From Flavobacterium sp. 1355 (lineage in GTDB: Bacteria; Bacteroidota; Bacteroidia; Flavobacteriales; Flavobacteriaceae): 64,000 bases of DNA. Of the stretch, positions 10,182 through 19,400 are shown one piece after another. How positions within the stretch are numbered: position 1 is the first letter of the stretch; each line of letters begins with the position of its first letter. The notes below the pieces were generated by a model. The model saw nothing but the letters and a program-made list of their open reading frames with translations. It did no database searches and had not been told where the DNA came from. A program made the translations under genes and the position numbers. The DNA is taken from contig NZ_JAFICC010000003.1 of NCBI RefSeq assembly GCF_017833415.1, positions 62,001 to 126,000 on the forward strand, written 5' to 3'.

Positions 10182-10832
10182 TTAATCATTAAGTGTTACA
10201 ATAAAATCAATCATATCAAGCTTAATAAGTTCCCAGTGCCTTCCCCTGAGGCACAAAGGTTCAAAGTCTTCGTCGGCGCTGCTGAAATCTTTAAACTTTT
10301 GTTTTAGAAGTTCCCTGTCATGGGTGTAAGGATATCTTTTTTTATGTAGTTCGAACATCTCATTTATTGTAAAATCATCCCTTAATCTGTCAATGTCCCA
10401 AAAGTCTTTTTTTCTTCCGGTTCGCTGCACCACGTCGAGTTTCATCGCTGTAATTTCCGCCCTGCTGGCCAGTCTGATTCCATTGAACACCTGAACCTCC
10501 TCTATAAAATGGTCGGTGTAATAAAGGTCGAGTTTTACACTCTCTTCCTCACTTCTGCCCACATAATAGGATTTGCCCATCCCAATTGGGGATAAATCCA
10601 GTGAATCCACATAAAAATAATGTGCTTTTAAATAGTCATCTATGGCTTTAAAATCAAGGCTTCCATAATCCGCATCACTGAAAAGATCAATATCTACCGA
10701 CATCCGATGACCATAATACAGGCTTAGCGCAGTGCCTCCTACAAGACGAAACGCCTTAAACTCCTCCGCCTGCATCAAATCTTCCAATATGCTTTTCAAA
10801 AGGGGTGTAACGGTATTGAAATGTAAAGGCAT
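10182..10832 (-). CDS. AbiEii/AbiGii-type nucleotidyltransferase toxin
   Basis: A 216-residue nucleotidyltransferase of the AbiEii (DUF1814) family. The signature is visible as VGGTALSLYYGHR (about 31-43) followed by SVDIDLFSD, giving the GG-S/T and DxD metal-binding motifs; the downstream AMKLDVVQR and KDFWDI motifs are the usual AbiEii Lys/Arg and KD-D elements. Family members such as AbiEii and MenT are toxins that modify tRNA or other RNA with NTP. It begins 4 bases after the HTH gene, the usual antitoxin-first order. Function as phage abortive infection or as a plain addiction module cannot be told from sequence. Confidence 0.85.
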   Translation of the reverse strand: MPLHFNTVTPLLKSILEDLMQAEEFKAFRLVGGTALSLYYGHRMSVDIDLFSDADYGSLDFKAIDDYLKAHYFYVDSLDLSPIGMGKSYYVGRSEEESVKLDLYYTDHFIEEVQVFNGIRLASRAEITAMKLDVVQRTGRKKDFWDIDRLRDDFTINEMFELHKKRYPYTHDRELLKQKFKDFSSADEDFEPLCLRGRHWELIKLDMIDFIVTLND

Positions 10833-10836
10833 AACT

Positions 10837-11307
10837 TTATTTCTTTAAAATGGAATTAACGGTATCGGGTCCATAAAATTGCGTAATCGCTTTTTTTTCC
10901 TCTTCATTGCCACGTTCAAAAACCCTCTTGATAACAGCTTTTTTTTGTTTTTGCCAGTCTATCTTTTGAATGTCCGTATCCCAAAAAATAATTTTTCTGA
11001 GCTTTGTAAAGTCAGGCCTTGGATTGTTTTTATTCTTCTGCTGGTCTTCTTTCTTCTTTTCCTGCTCAATATCATAATACACCTGCAGGATCATAAAATA
11101 ACCTTCCTCTATCTCAAGTGACTTCTCAATCTTAATCGCCAAAGAGGTATTCATCCTTCGTTTGCCTTTGGTGATAGCCGTCAATGTCTGTGGAAACTCT
11201 CCAAGCGAAATAGCAAACTGCCCCTTGGCCAAATGGCGTTTTTCCAATTCACGCTCCAGTACAAACCCCGGATGTATTCCTTTTATCGTATCGAGTGTCG
11301 TTTTCAT
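10837..11307 (-). CDS. HTH antitoxin of the AbiEii-type pair
   Basis: A 156-residue protein with an N-terminal XRE/HigA-like helix-turn-helix: GIHPGFVLERELEKR, then KGQFAISLGEFPQTLTAITKGKRRM, spanning about residues 10-60. The remaining part is charged and helical (EQEKKKEDQQKNK) and probably neutralises the toxin. It is the first gene of a two-gene unit with the nucleotidyltransferase. A perfect inverted repeat overlaps its promoter and is the likely site of self-repression. The AbiEi family proper has a different, winged-helix antitoxin, so this is a hybrid-looking pair that is nevertheless common in Bacteroidota. Confidence 0.78.
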   Translation of the reverse strand: MKTTLDTIKGIHPGFVLERELEKRHLAKGQFAISLGEFPQTLTAITKGKRRMNTSLAIKIEKSLEIEEGYFMILQVYYDIEQEKKKEDQQKNKNNPRPDFTKLRKIIFWDTDIQKIDWQKQKKAVIKRVFERGNEEEKKAITQFYGPDTVNSILKK

Positions 11308-11311
11308 AATG

Positions 11312-11338
11312 CAAAAATAAACAATTTTGTTTACACAA
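11312..11338 (-). promoter_or_regulatory. Promoter and palindromic operator of the toxin-antitoxin unit
   Basis: On the minus strand a TATTTTTG element (11319-11312) fits the Bacteroidota -7 consensus TAnnTTTG, with a TTG at 11338-11336 as a possible -33 element, 16 bases away. A palindrome TAAACAA-tt-TTGTTTA occupies 11318-11333 and overlaps the upstream edge of the -7 box, a good position for repression by the antitoxin. The -7 box ends only 4 bases before the ATG at 11307, so the transcript may be nearly leaderless. Confidence 0.5.
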
Positions 11339-11452
11339 GTATGTTAATTTCTTTTAAACCTTAAAGTTAATATCTTTTTTCATGCTATAAATCGGACATC
11401 TTTCCTCCCCTGTAAAAAATAATAAGGTCGCTAGGTTAGTAAGTAAGGGGAT

Positions 11453-13090
11453 TTATTTTTTTAACTCAAAACGATTTTTTTCGTAGATTGTAACTAATTC
11501 ACCAACAAAATCTTGGTTTTCGTTCATAAACCTGCCGATTCCATCTTCTATAAATTTTATTTTCTCATATCTAAAATTTCTAAACCAAAAGTCCTCCCTT
11601 TGACCATCGGTAATCTCTACAACATAACTTTCATAGCTAAGCCCGAGTTCCTCTAAAACAGCATCATTATTTCGATCAAAACCGCCCCAGGTTAAAGTCA
11701 TCACAAGGTTTTCCGCTTTTCCGTTAAAATATCTGTCTATAATACCATTTAGGTCTGGTTTCTTTCCACTCCACTTAAAGGTACCCAGAAAGATTTTCTC
11801 ATGACTATCGCGGCTCACTCTTGTAATATATCTTGGAAGATGTTCATTTCTTTGTTCAGAAATGACAATAAAGATAAAACTAAGTAGAATATGGCTGGTA
11901 CTCAGAATTTCAATCTCAAATTTATATCCTTCCAAGGATTGAATGTCCTCAAAGAAAATTTTTAAGTGATTCTTCCAGACCTCGTTATACTTTAAGGCAT
12001 TTACCAGGTTCTCTTTCATCTGGACAAATTTGGCTTTGTCTCCGATTATAAAACTATCTTTTAAAAGAGCATTTGTCACCCCTGTATTGCCCATTATCTC
12101 ACTTAAAATCTTATCATCCGACAATAATTTATTCTGATCCAGGGAATCAGATCGGATAATTTTTAATATTTGCCAATCCTCCTCCGTTAGGATTTTAACC
12201 AATTTTGCAGGATAGGCGCTCTCACATTCATCAGAATAAAAATAAGGCTTAAGGCTCCCCAGTATATCTCTTTCCAATACCTCGTCGATTGCCTCGGGAT
12301 CAGTAATTTCACCAAACTCTAAATAATCTAGTGTCTGTTCGTAAATAACTAAATCTCTTTTTAAAATTTCCTTGTATTGCTCAGTTGATAATCTATGGAA
12401 AGCAGAATAAATCATAAATTTTGGCAGTACAACTTGTCCAAAATAATCATAATCCGGTTCTGATCCTGTTATCGCGCCTGCCATTTCCGCTAATCTTATT
12501 TTATATTCATCCTCATCACACTCAGGGGCTTTCATAACAAACAGGACATAATCCTCAAAACCTTTAAGCTTATAAGTTTTATGGTGGTCTTTTAATCCCT
12601 TTTCCAAATTTTTCTCATCGTTATATAAATTACATTTATGGACCGGACTAAACAGCCGTCCCTTGTTTGTTTTACAGGGAATGACTTTTCTGGCTGAGAT
12701 TACCTTGAAATCGCTGTCAATCTCAAGATGAAATCCTTCCACACTAATATCGGACTCATTGACAAATACCGAAAACGGCACCAAAAGCTCCTCCCAGCTC
12801 GTAGATACGATGATGGCTTTTATTTCACTGGCATTTGCCTTATACTTTTCCTTAATCGCTTCAACATATTTATATATTTCATGAATGGCCTGTCTTTCGG
12901 CCTGATTGGACCTTTTTACTTCAATTATGATGTAGTTGTTATCCCTGTCCTTAGCCAATATATCAATAAAACTTTTTGTAGTGATCCCTTTAGGAATATA
13001 ATGCTCCTTTCCTATTAACTCGTATTCAGGGTTAAGAATTCCTAAATTTTCGGCAAGATTATCCCTGATGAGAGCTTCGTAATTATTCAT
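11453..13090 (-). CDS. NucS-like PD-(D/E)xK nuclease-domain protein, candidate defence gene
   Basis: A 545-residue protein. The first 130 residues carry a NucS/RecB-type nuclease core: FIDILAKD (D43), then YIIIEVKR with E57 and K59, then a helix QAIHEIYKYVEAIKEKY that resembles the AIxQLxxY helix of NucS-like nucleases. The remaining 400 residues are acidic and unassigned; I see no helicase, ATPase or membrane motif. Such NucS-domain proteins occur as single genes in many Bacteroidota genomes and are often near restriction or phage-defence loci. Its place beside Gabija, Shedu and a toxin pair suggests a defence role, but this is inference. A 145-base gap separates it from the antitoxin gene start downstream. 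Confidence 0.65.
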   Translation of the reverse strand: MNNYEALIRDNLAENLGILNPEYELIGKEHYIPKGITTKSFIDILAKDRDNNYIIIEVKRSNQAERQAIHEIYKYVEAIKEKYKANASEIKAIIVSTSWEELLVPFSVFVNESDISVEGFHLEIDSDFKVISARKVIPCKTNKGRLFSPVHKCNLYNDEKNLEKGLKDHHKTYKLKGFEDYVLFVMKAPECDEDEYKIRLAEMAGAITGSEPDYDYFGQVVLPKFMIYSAFHRLSTEQYKEILKRDLVIYEQTLDYLEFGEITDPEAIDEVLERDILGSLKPYFYSDECESAYPAKLVKILTEEDWQILKIIRSDSLDQNKLLSDDKILSEIMGNTGVTNALLKDSFIIGDKAKFVQMKENLVNALKYNEVWKNHLKIFFEDIQSLEGYKFEIEILSTSHILLSFIFIVISEQRNEHLPRYITRVSRDSHEKIFLGTFKWSGKKPDLNGIIDRYFNGKAENLVMTLTWGGFDRNNDAVLEELGLSYESYVVEITDGQREDFWFRNFRYEKIKFIEDGIGRFMNENQDFVGELVTIYEKNRFELKK

Positions 13091-13313
13091 ATAACCTGAT
13101 TTAACTTGAAATTATTCCTTTGGTGATAAAAACCTGTAAGGTATTGAAATAATCAAAATAAAACACTCAAGACTTCAGATTCAAAGACTAAATCAGACAA
13201 TAGTAAAGCTATATCTATTTTCACTCGAAACGGCATAAAAAGACAGCCAAGATAGTGCCCGCCGTATTCCCCGTGCGCATAATGGTCCGCTTCGCCTGCC
13301 CACCCTTCGGGAC
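13091..13313. other. Boundary segment with no assigned gene
   Basis: About 220 bases between the NucS-like gene start and the end of the Pmp3-like remnant. Bases 13,240-13,350 are clearly more GC-rich than the island to the left. Overlapping open frames on both strands here (13153-13461 minus, 13255-13491 plus) have no recognisable protein features, so I call no complete gene. Confidence 0.4.
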
Positions 13314-13487
13314 TTATAGCACTCTGCATCCTCTGGCTGGCCACTTGATTCTTGCTTTCTTTTTTTCCGTTTTTTCTGGAATCCATCCAATTAGGGTCAC
13401 CTGTAGGATCAGGCACAAAAGGGCCGTCAGAATCTTTCCTCTCAACAGGAAAGAAATACACGGAAAAAAAATTGCTATAAGTGTCAT
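13314..13487 (-). pseudogene. Pmp3/YqaE (UPF0057) family small membrane protein, C-terminus altered
   Basis: A 57-codon frame starting at the ATG at 13487. Residues 1-37 match the start of YqaE/Pmp3 proteolipids: a first hydrophobic segment LIAIFFPCISFLL, then RGKILTALLCLILQ and the family hallmark TLIGWIP. Family members then continue the second membrane helix with a segment like AAIWAV and a short charged tail. Here the frame instead reads EKTEKKKARIKW and stops 20 residues after WIP. The second helix is therefore cut short and the tail looks unrelated, in a locally GC-rich stretch. I infer a frameshift or a recombination joint, making a remnant, though a functional short variant is possible. 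Pmp3 proteins normally help membrane potential homeostasis under salt stress. Confidence 0.6.
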
Positions 13488-13544
13488 ATGATATTGATTT
13501 GATGATTTAATTTTGATTGCTCTTTACTTGCCTGAGGTATTTCG

Positions 13545-14675
13545 TCATATTAATGTCAATAAATAACCAATTAATGAACCGCCTAAAACCACAAAGGCAC
13601 TATTTAATTTCTTGTACCCAAACGCAATTACTATACTTAAAACTGCAATCAAAATTGTCCGCCAATCTGTAATAGTCTCTTTACCCATTTCAAAACAAAT
13701 CGCTATAATTATTGCAACTGATGCTACGTTTACTGCGTCTAAAAATATAGAAAAATGTTTTGAATTTCGCATTTTCTTTACGATTGGGTTTAGCAATGCT
13801 ACAAAAACAAATGAAGGCAAAAATATGGCAATCGTCGAAAGGATTGCGCCTGTTAAACCGTTGATTTGATAACCAATAAATGTTACGGAAGAAAAAACGG
13901 GTCCTGGTGTGAATTGCCCAACAGCAATAGCATCAATTAATTGTTGCCTTGTTAAAAGTCCTGTGGCAACTAATTCTGTATCGAGAAAAGCAAACAATAC
14001 ATAACCACTTCCGTAAAGTATTGCACCTATTTTTAGAAAAATCCAAAAAAGGTTTGCATTAGTTGCAGAAAGTACTGTCGTATTTGTAATTTGCAATAAG
14101 ATTAATGGCAGAAAACCGATGCTGTTATTTTGCTTTCTGTTTCTTAAATAAGCCAAAAATAAGGCCAAAAAACCTGCTCCAAACATTAAATAAATCTCAT
14201 TAATGTTGAATAGTGACCCAAGTAAAACAAGTAATCCGATTATTATTAGTTCTGTAGATTTTAGAGATTTTTTTGCCAATGGAAAAACTGCAGCCAAAAT
14301 GATAGCAATAATGGCAGGCTTTATTCCATAAATAAATGGTTGTACTTCAGGAATTTGTCCATATTGTTTGTAGAGATAAGCAAAAACTCCTGTAATAAAA
14401 ACGGCAGGCAAAATGAAGCAAAGGCCTGCAACTATCAAACCTTTCCAACCGCCTTTTTCATGTCCGATATGGATTGCCATTTCTGTGCTATTAGGACCCG
14501 GTATTAAATTTGTAGCACCTATTAAGTCCAGAAAATGCTGTTCGGTCAGCCATTTTCTTTTGATGACAACTTCGTCCTGCATCATTGCAATATGCGCAGC
14601 TGGTCCGCCAAAACCAATTATTCCGAGTTTTAGAAAAAGTCTGGCAATATCTTTTAAGCCAGCTTTATGCTCCAT
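13545..14675 (-). CDS. chrA: ChrA-type chromate transporter
   Basis: A 376-residue polytopic inner-membrane protein with two similar halves, each a CHR (chromate transport) domain. The N-terminal half has GIIGFGGPAAHIAMM and GATNLIPGPNSTEMA, and the second half repeats this pattern as GAILYGSGYVLFAFL and VGQFTPGPVFSSVTF, showing the expected internal duplication. Length is usual for two-domain ChrA. Known members export chromate by proton-linked antiport, although many homologues have untested substrates. It overlaps the 3' end of the DoxX gene by 11 bases and is surely co-transcribed with it. Confidence 0.88.
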   Translation of the reverse strand: MEHKAGLKDIARLFLKLGIIGFGGPAAHIAMMQDEVVIKRKWLTEQHFLDLIGATNLIPGPNSTEMAIHIGHEKGGWKGLIVAGLCFILPAVFITGVFAYLYKQYGQIPEVQPFIYGIKPAIIAIILAAVFPLAKKSLKSTELIIIGLLVLLGSLFNINEIYLMFGAGFLALFLAYLRNRKQNNSIGFLPLILLQITNTTVLSATNANLFWIFLKIGAILYGSGYVLFAFLDTELVATGLLTRQQLIDAIAVGQFTPGPVFSSVTFIGYQINGLTGAILSTIAIFLPSFVFVALLNPIVKKMRNSKHFSIFLDAVNVASVAIIIAICFEMGKETITDWRTILIAVLSIVIAFGYKKLNSAFVVLGGSLIGYLLTLI

Positions 14676-15096
14676 TTTTAATTAAAGTTTTGTCAGCCGA
14701 CCAGAAGCCACCACCTTTAATCAACAAAAAAATACTTCCCAAAAGCATTGCCCAATCGGTTCTGCTTCCGTGCATCATTTCCCAAAAACCTTTTTCGGCT
14801 AAAACTTCCGATTTGGTGGTTGCAATTGCTACTAACATTATAATGATAAGCGGAATAGCAGCTAATCTTGTCAAAAGTCCAAGTAGAATAAGAGATCCGC
14901 AGACAATTTCAAATGCTCCAACAAAACTCCCCAAAAATTCAGGCGATGGCAAACCGATTTTTTCAAATCGTCCTGCTCCAAGTGTCTCGGTAAACAAAAA
15001 TTTCTGAATGCCTTCTGAAAGGAATACAGCTCCAACCATTAATCTAATTAATATTGTTGTTTTTGAATTGTCCGTATTAAATATTAATTTTTTCAT
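14665..15096 (-). CDS. DoxX-family membrane protein
   Basis: A 143-residue protein with four predicted membrane helices and the DoxX layout: RLMVGAVFLSEGIQKFLF near the start, then GRFEKIGLPSPEFLGSFVGAFE and GSLILLGLLTRLAAIPL. It overlaps the chromate transporter gene by 11 bases, so the pair forms one operon. DoxX-type proteins are linked to redox and sulfur stress in other bacteria; the exact role is unknown. A possible operator and a TAnnTTTG promoter element lie upstream. Confidence 0.85.
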   Translation of the reverse strand: MKKLIFNTDNSKTTILIRLMVGAVFLSEGIQKFLFTETLGAGRFEKIGLPSPEFLGSFVGAFEIVCGSLILLGLLTRLAAIPLIIIMLVAIATTKSEVLAEKGFWEMMHGSRTDWAMLLGSIFLLIKGGGFWSADKTLIKNGA

Positions 15097-15124
15097 TGTT
15101 TGTTTGTCGATTTAATGTCTGTGC

Positions 15125-15221
15125 ACGATCGGTCGTACTGTGAAACACATCTTATCTATAATAATTATTCACTTAAAAGGCGTGATTCTGATTATTATAT
15201 CTCGGTTTGCAAACAAATGTA
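15125..15221 (-). promoter_or_regulatory. Promoter and TetR-like operator candidate for doxX-chrA
   Basis: On the minus strand TACATTTG (15221-15214) matches the TAnnTTTG -7 consensus about 118 bases before the DoxX start. Between it and the start lies ACGATCGGTCGT (15125-15136), whose ACGA and TCGT ends form an inverted repeat in an otherwise AT-rich leader and recall TetR-family sites. No TetR gene is nearby. Both calls rest on short motifs. Confidence 0.35.
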
Positions 15222-15253
15222 TAAATTATAATATGATAGTACTTTAGTATATT

Positions 15254-15294
15254 AAAAAAAAAAAAAGTTCAAACATCCTAAAATGTCTGAACTA
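15254..15294 (-). terminator. Rho-independent terminator after the PRC-barrel gene
   Basis: On the minus strand a 10-bp stem (15293-15284 with 15275-15266, one G-T pair) is followed by an uninterrupted run of about 13 T (15266-15254). It lies 25 bases after the stop at 15319. Confidence 0.8.
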
Positions 15295-15318
15295 TATATC
15301 CCCTAATTTAAGGCAACA

Positions 15319-15825
15319 CTATTTGTTATCAAATTCCCTTCGGTTGTAAAAGGCATTATCCTCACTCTCAGCAGCAGTATTACTATCTGGATAGTAAGAT
15401 TTCATAACCCTTCTTTCGTAATTTCTGTCAAAATTCTCATTCCTGCTATATCGGCTGGTGTTTCTAAAAGTATCATATCCGATACTGTTAGCCTGTACAA
15501 TTTTCGTGTCTTTATTTATTGACACCGATCCTATCGGAATAATGATATGGCTGTCCCCATCTTTATACATAAACTCCCTGCCATTTTCGTTTGCTATAGC
15601 ATCATGTACCTCATGACGGTTATCTTCAATAAGTCCTTTATCGACATTCACATCAAGATAAACAACACGTTGCATATCTTTATTTACCCAAAGGTTATCT
15701 ATTGTACCTATAGTACGATTGTCTGCATCTACTATTTTCCATCCTCTTACATCAGAATAGTCTGAAGCTATTTTGTAATCAGTAAGCTCGTCCAGTCTGT
15801 ATAAATTTCTATCTTTATTTTCCAT
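15319..15825 (-). CDS. PRC-barrel domain protein
   Basis: A 168-residue soluble protein. Residues 10-120 form a PRC-barrel: LDELTDYKIASDYSDVRGW, then ADNRTIGTIDNLWVN, RVVYLDVNVD and an IIIPIGSVSINKD strand pair. The tail is Arg/Asn/Tyr-rich and probably disordered. PRC-barrels are found in photosynthetic reaction centre H subunits and RimM; stand-alone forms like this are common in flavobacteria beside general-stress genes, with unknown function. Follows the small membrane protein gene by 58 bases on the same strand, so the two are likely co-transcribed. Ends in a strong terminator. Confidence 0.8.
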   Translation of the reverse strand: MENKDRNLYRLDELTDYKIASDYSDVRGWKIVDADNRTIGTIDNLWVNKDMQRVVYLDVNVDKGLIEDNRHEVHDAIANENGREFMYKDGDSHIIIPIGSVSINKDTKIVQANSIGYDTFRNTSRYSRNENFDRNYERRVMKSYYPDSNTAAESEDNAFYNRREFDNK

Positions 15826-15883
15826 ATTATTTTTTAATTAGTATGCTAATTTTGCTTAGCCAATCTGTTTTCATTGGGCATTA

Positions 15884-16129
15884 TTAACTCCACTGGATGT
15901 ATTTTTTCACAACACTTATGTCTGCCACAACAGTGATTCCTTTGCTCCCTGTTCTTTCCTTATAGTCTCGTGTTGTATTGGCACCTGTCGTATTTTCTAT
16001 TTCTGTTTCATTATCAGTTGCTGTTTCATTATCTCTGCAAAAGATGAAATATATAAGGGCTGCGATTAGTAGTAACACTAAAATCCAAGGCCATACAGGT
16101 TTCTTTTTCTCAATTTTAATTTCTGCCAT
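15884..16129 (-). CDS. Small single-pass membrane protein
   Basis: An 81-residue protein: a Lys-rich start, one membrane helix (WPWILVLLLIAALIYFIF, about 13-30) and an acidic, Asn/Thr-rich tail of 50 residues that is predicted to lie outside the cytoplasm. No family recognised. Probably co-expressed with the PRC-barrel gene. Confidence 0.65.
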   Translation of the reverse strand: MAEIKIEKKKPVWPWILVLLLIAALIYFIFCRDNETATDNETEIENTTGANTTRDYKERTGSKGITVVADISVVKKYIQWS

Positions 16130-16445
16130 AATTCATTTTTTTGGTTATAAATATTTATTTTTTGTTCCGGACAATAAAATAGTAAACACACAAACCGTAA
16201 TCCTTTGCAGTCACTATTACTGAAATAATTTCAGATCATCAGCAATGTAAAAATAGAGATCATATTCAAAAACAAACTTATAGAATCGAGGTGTAAGTTT
16301 ATATAATTTGCATGACCGTAATCATGACAAACAGTTTTTATTATAAAAAATATGAGTTAGTTGCAGCAAACATCCTTCATTTTTAATTTTAATTGTATTT
16401 TTAATTTACATAAATTTACGGTAATCTAAGGCAAGAGGGACCTAA
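16130..16445. other. Divergent intergenic region, no gene seen
   Basis: About 316 AT-rich bases between the outward-facing small membrane protein and sensor kinase genes. It must hold promoters for both, but I find no convincing TAnnTTTG element, operator or RNA. Confidence 0.4.
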
Positions 16446-19400
16446 TTGTTCTGCCATTCAAAAAATAATAACTTGGACATCGATAATCAATTTTATCTTC
16501 AAAATGGTGGTGAATCTGCCGAAATTATTCGAAATACAGACTGGTCTGCCACCTCTTTGGGAACACCAGATAAATGGCCTGAAAGTCTTAAAAATACACT
16601 TGCTACAATCTTGTCGTCCAAATTCCCCATGTTTCTCTGGTGGGGCGATGATCTTATACAGTTCTATAATGATTCTTATCGTCCGAGCATGGGCAATGAA
16701 GGCAAACATCCTAAAGCCATGGGGCAGAAAGCGGTTGATTGCTGGCCGGAGATCTGGTATTTTATCTATCCCCTGATTACAAAGGTACTCACTACAGGAG
16801 AAAGTATATGGTATGATGACCTGCTGCTTCCGATCTACAGAAACGGAAAGCTAGAGGATGTATATTGGACCTTCAGCTACAGTCCCATTCGTGACGATGA
16901 CCGCCAGATTAAAGGTGTTTTAGTAGTTTGTAATGAAACCACTGAAAAGGTCTTCTACAATCAAAAATTAAAAGAAAGCAAGGAAGAACTTGAATTCGCC
17001 ATTAATGCCGCTGAGTTCGGAACATTTGATCTTAATCCGGCTACTAATAAATTTTCTGCCAATTCCAGACTGAAGAAATGGTTTGGACTAAAAGCCGAAG
17101 ATGAAATACTCCTGAGCAATGCCGCGACAGCGATTGCAGAACCTGACAGGCAACGGGTTATGGATGCTATTTATAAAGCGCTCCGGTATGAGTCTGGTGG
17201 GAAATATGATATTGAATATACAATTATACATCCTCGTACCAAAACCGAAAGAACGGTTCACGCACTCGGTAAGGCTTGGTTTGACGATACCAAGACCGCT
17301 TATAGGTTTAACGGCACGCTTCAGGATATCACCGCACATAAAAAAGCGGCAGAAGACCTGCTGAAATCCCGCCAGCTTACTGACCTTACGATAAAAAGTA
17401 TGGGGCTGGGTCTTTTTAATGTTGACTTTACCGATAACAGTATTGATTATTCCCCTGAATTTTCGCTCCTGTTGTCAGGAAAAATAAGAAACAATTTAAC
17501 GCGCAGGGATTTTTTGAAATATGTACACCCGGATGATCTGTCCCTTCGTTCTAAGGCTATAGAGAATGGTATAGAAACCGGTACTTTTTATTATGCACCC
17601 AGAGTGATCTGGGAGGATGGAACTGTACACCAAATTGCAGTTTCGGCTGCCAGAATGATCAATTCAAATGGAAAACCCACCGCTTTTTCGGGAACGGTTG
17701 CCGATATAACCGAACAGGAGCAAAACCGTTTAGCGTTACAGGAAGCTGAATCAAGGCTTGTCAAGGCTAAACAGGAAGCAGACAGACTCTTTCAGAACGT
17801 AACTGACAGTTCTCCAACGGGTCTCTGGCTTTCCAATGCAGAAGGAAAACTGACTTATTTTAATAAAACACTTATTGAATTCACGGGGCTTACTTCTGAA
17901 GCGCTTCAAGATGGAGGATGGTCCTCGATTATTCTCGAAGAAGACCTTAAAACAGCAGTACAGTCTTATATGGAGGCTATAGCCAGAAATGGCCATTTTG
18001 ATGTACTTTTCAGGGCCAGAAAACATAGTGGAGAGATCATATGGTGTCGGGCTGCTGGAGATCCTTTTTATGATGCACAAGGGAACTATGCCGGATATGC
18101 GGGTTTCTGTATGGATATGGATGAAATTATTTCGGGAAGAAAAGCACTCTCTGAAAGTGAGCAGCGTATAAGCCTGATGATTGAACAGTCTCCGGTCGCA
18201 ATTTGTCTCTTCACAGGCACCGAGATGAAAATTGAAATCGCGAATGATATTATGATCGGTTACTGGGGCAAGGACAAGTCGGTCATCGGAAAACCTATGA
18301 TAGATGCAGTTCCGGAACTCAGGGGACAGCCATTTTTGAATATCCTCCTGGAAGTATATCGTACAGGTGAGACATATTTCGGCCGTGCCATGCCGGCAGA
18401 GCTCAAAGTGAACGGCATTCTCAGCACTTTTTATTTTGATTTCACCTATACTCCTATCCGGAATGCCCAGGGTGAGATTTATGGGATTATGGATATTGCA
18501 ATTGACATTACAGATCAGGTATTTGCCAATAAAAAACTCGAAGAGACCAGAATCGCCCTTGCAGGTGCTATCGAACTGGCCGAACTGGCTACCTGGAGGC
18601 TAGACCTTGCCAGCTGTACTTTTGTATGCTCGACACGCTTTAAACACTGGTTGGGGCTTCAGGAACACAGTATGCACAAAGACAATGTTTTTCAACAGAT
18701 TGCACAAACACACAGGCAGAAGGTAATTTCTTCCATAGAAGAAGCAGTCAAGCCGGGATCTTCTGATTTTTATGACTATGAATTTCCTATCACCAACAAC
18801 ATAACCGGTCAGGTACGTATCATACATGCCAATGCCCAGGTAATTTATTCAAAAGACGGTATGCCGGAATGCCTGAGTGGAACAGCACAGGACGTAACCA
18901 AAGAACGCGAACTGCAGGAGGAACTTAAATTTAAAGTAAAAGAACGTACCGCAGAGCTTCATGCTGCCAATGCCGAACTTGAAATCAACAATCAGGAGCT
19001 GCAGCAGTTTGCTTACATTGCTTCGCATGATCTTCAGGAACCTGTGCGAAAGATTAGTGTCTTTACCGAAATGCTCCGGGAGAATCTGGATAAAAATCCT
19101 GCAAAGGTCGATGCTTATCTGAGTAAAATTATCAGTTCAACCAAAAGAATGGAAAATCTTATAAAAGATGTGCTGGGTTATTCACAGCTATCCAATACTT
19201 CAAAAACATTCGAGTACACTGATCTCAATCAGATAATGGAAGATATCCTGACGGACTTCGACTTAACTATCGAACAGAAAAATGCTACAATATCGGTTGA
19301 GCGCCTTCCTGTTATCCAGGCCATTCCACTGCAAATGTCACAGCTGTTCGGTAACCTGATCTCAAATGCCCTCAAATACAGCAAAAATGAAGTTACGCCA

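Noticed and set aside
13153-13461. 102-codon minus-strand frame starting MYFFPVERKD
   Set aside because: Overlaps the Pmp3-like frame in another register and has no recognisable domain; the Pmp3 match decides the frame. A remnant joined to the altered tail is possible.
13255-13491. 78-codon plus-strand frame with Cys/Pro/Arg-rich product
   Set aside because: Antisense to the Pmp3-like frame; composition reflects the GC-rich patch.
15254-15266. Run of 13 A bases as a possible slippage repeat
   Set aside because: It is the T-run of a hairpin terminator on the minus strand.
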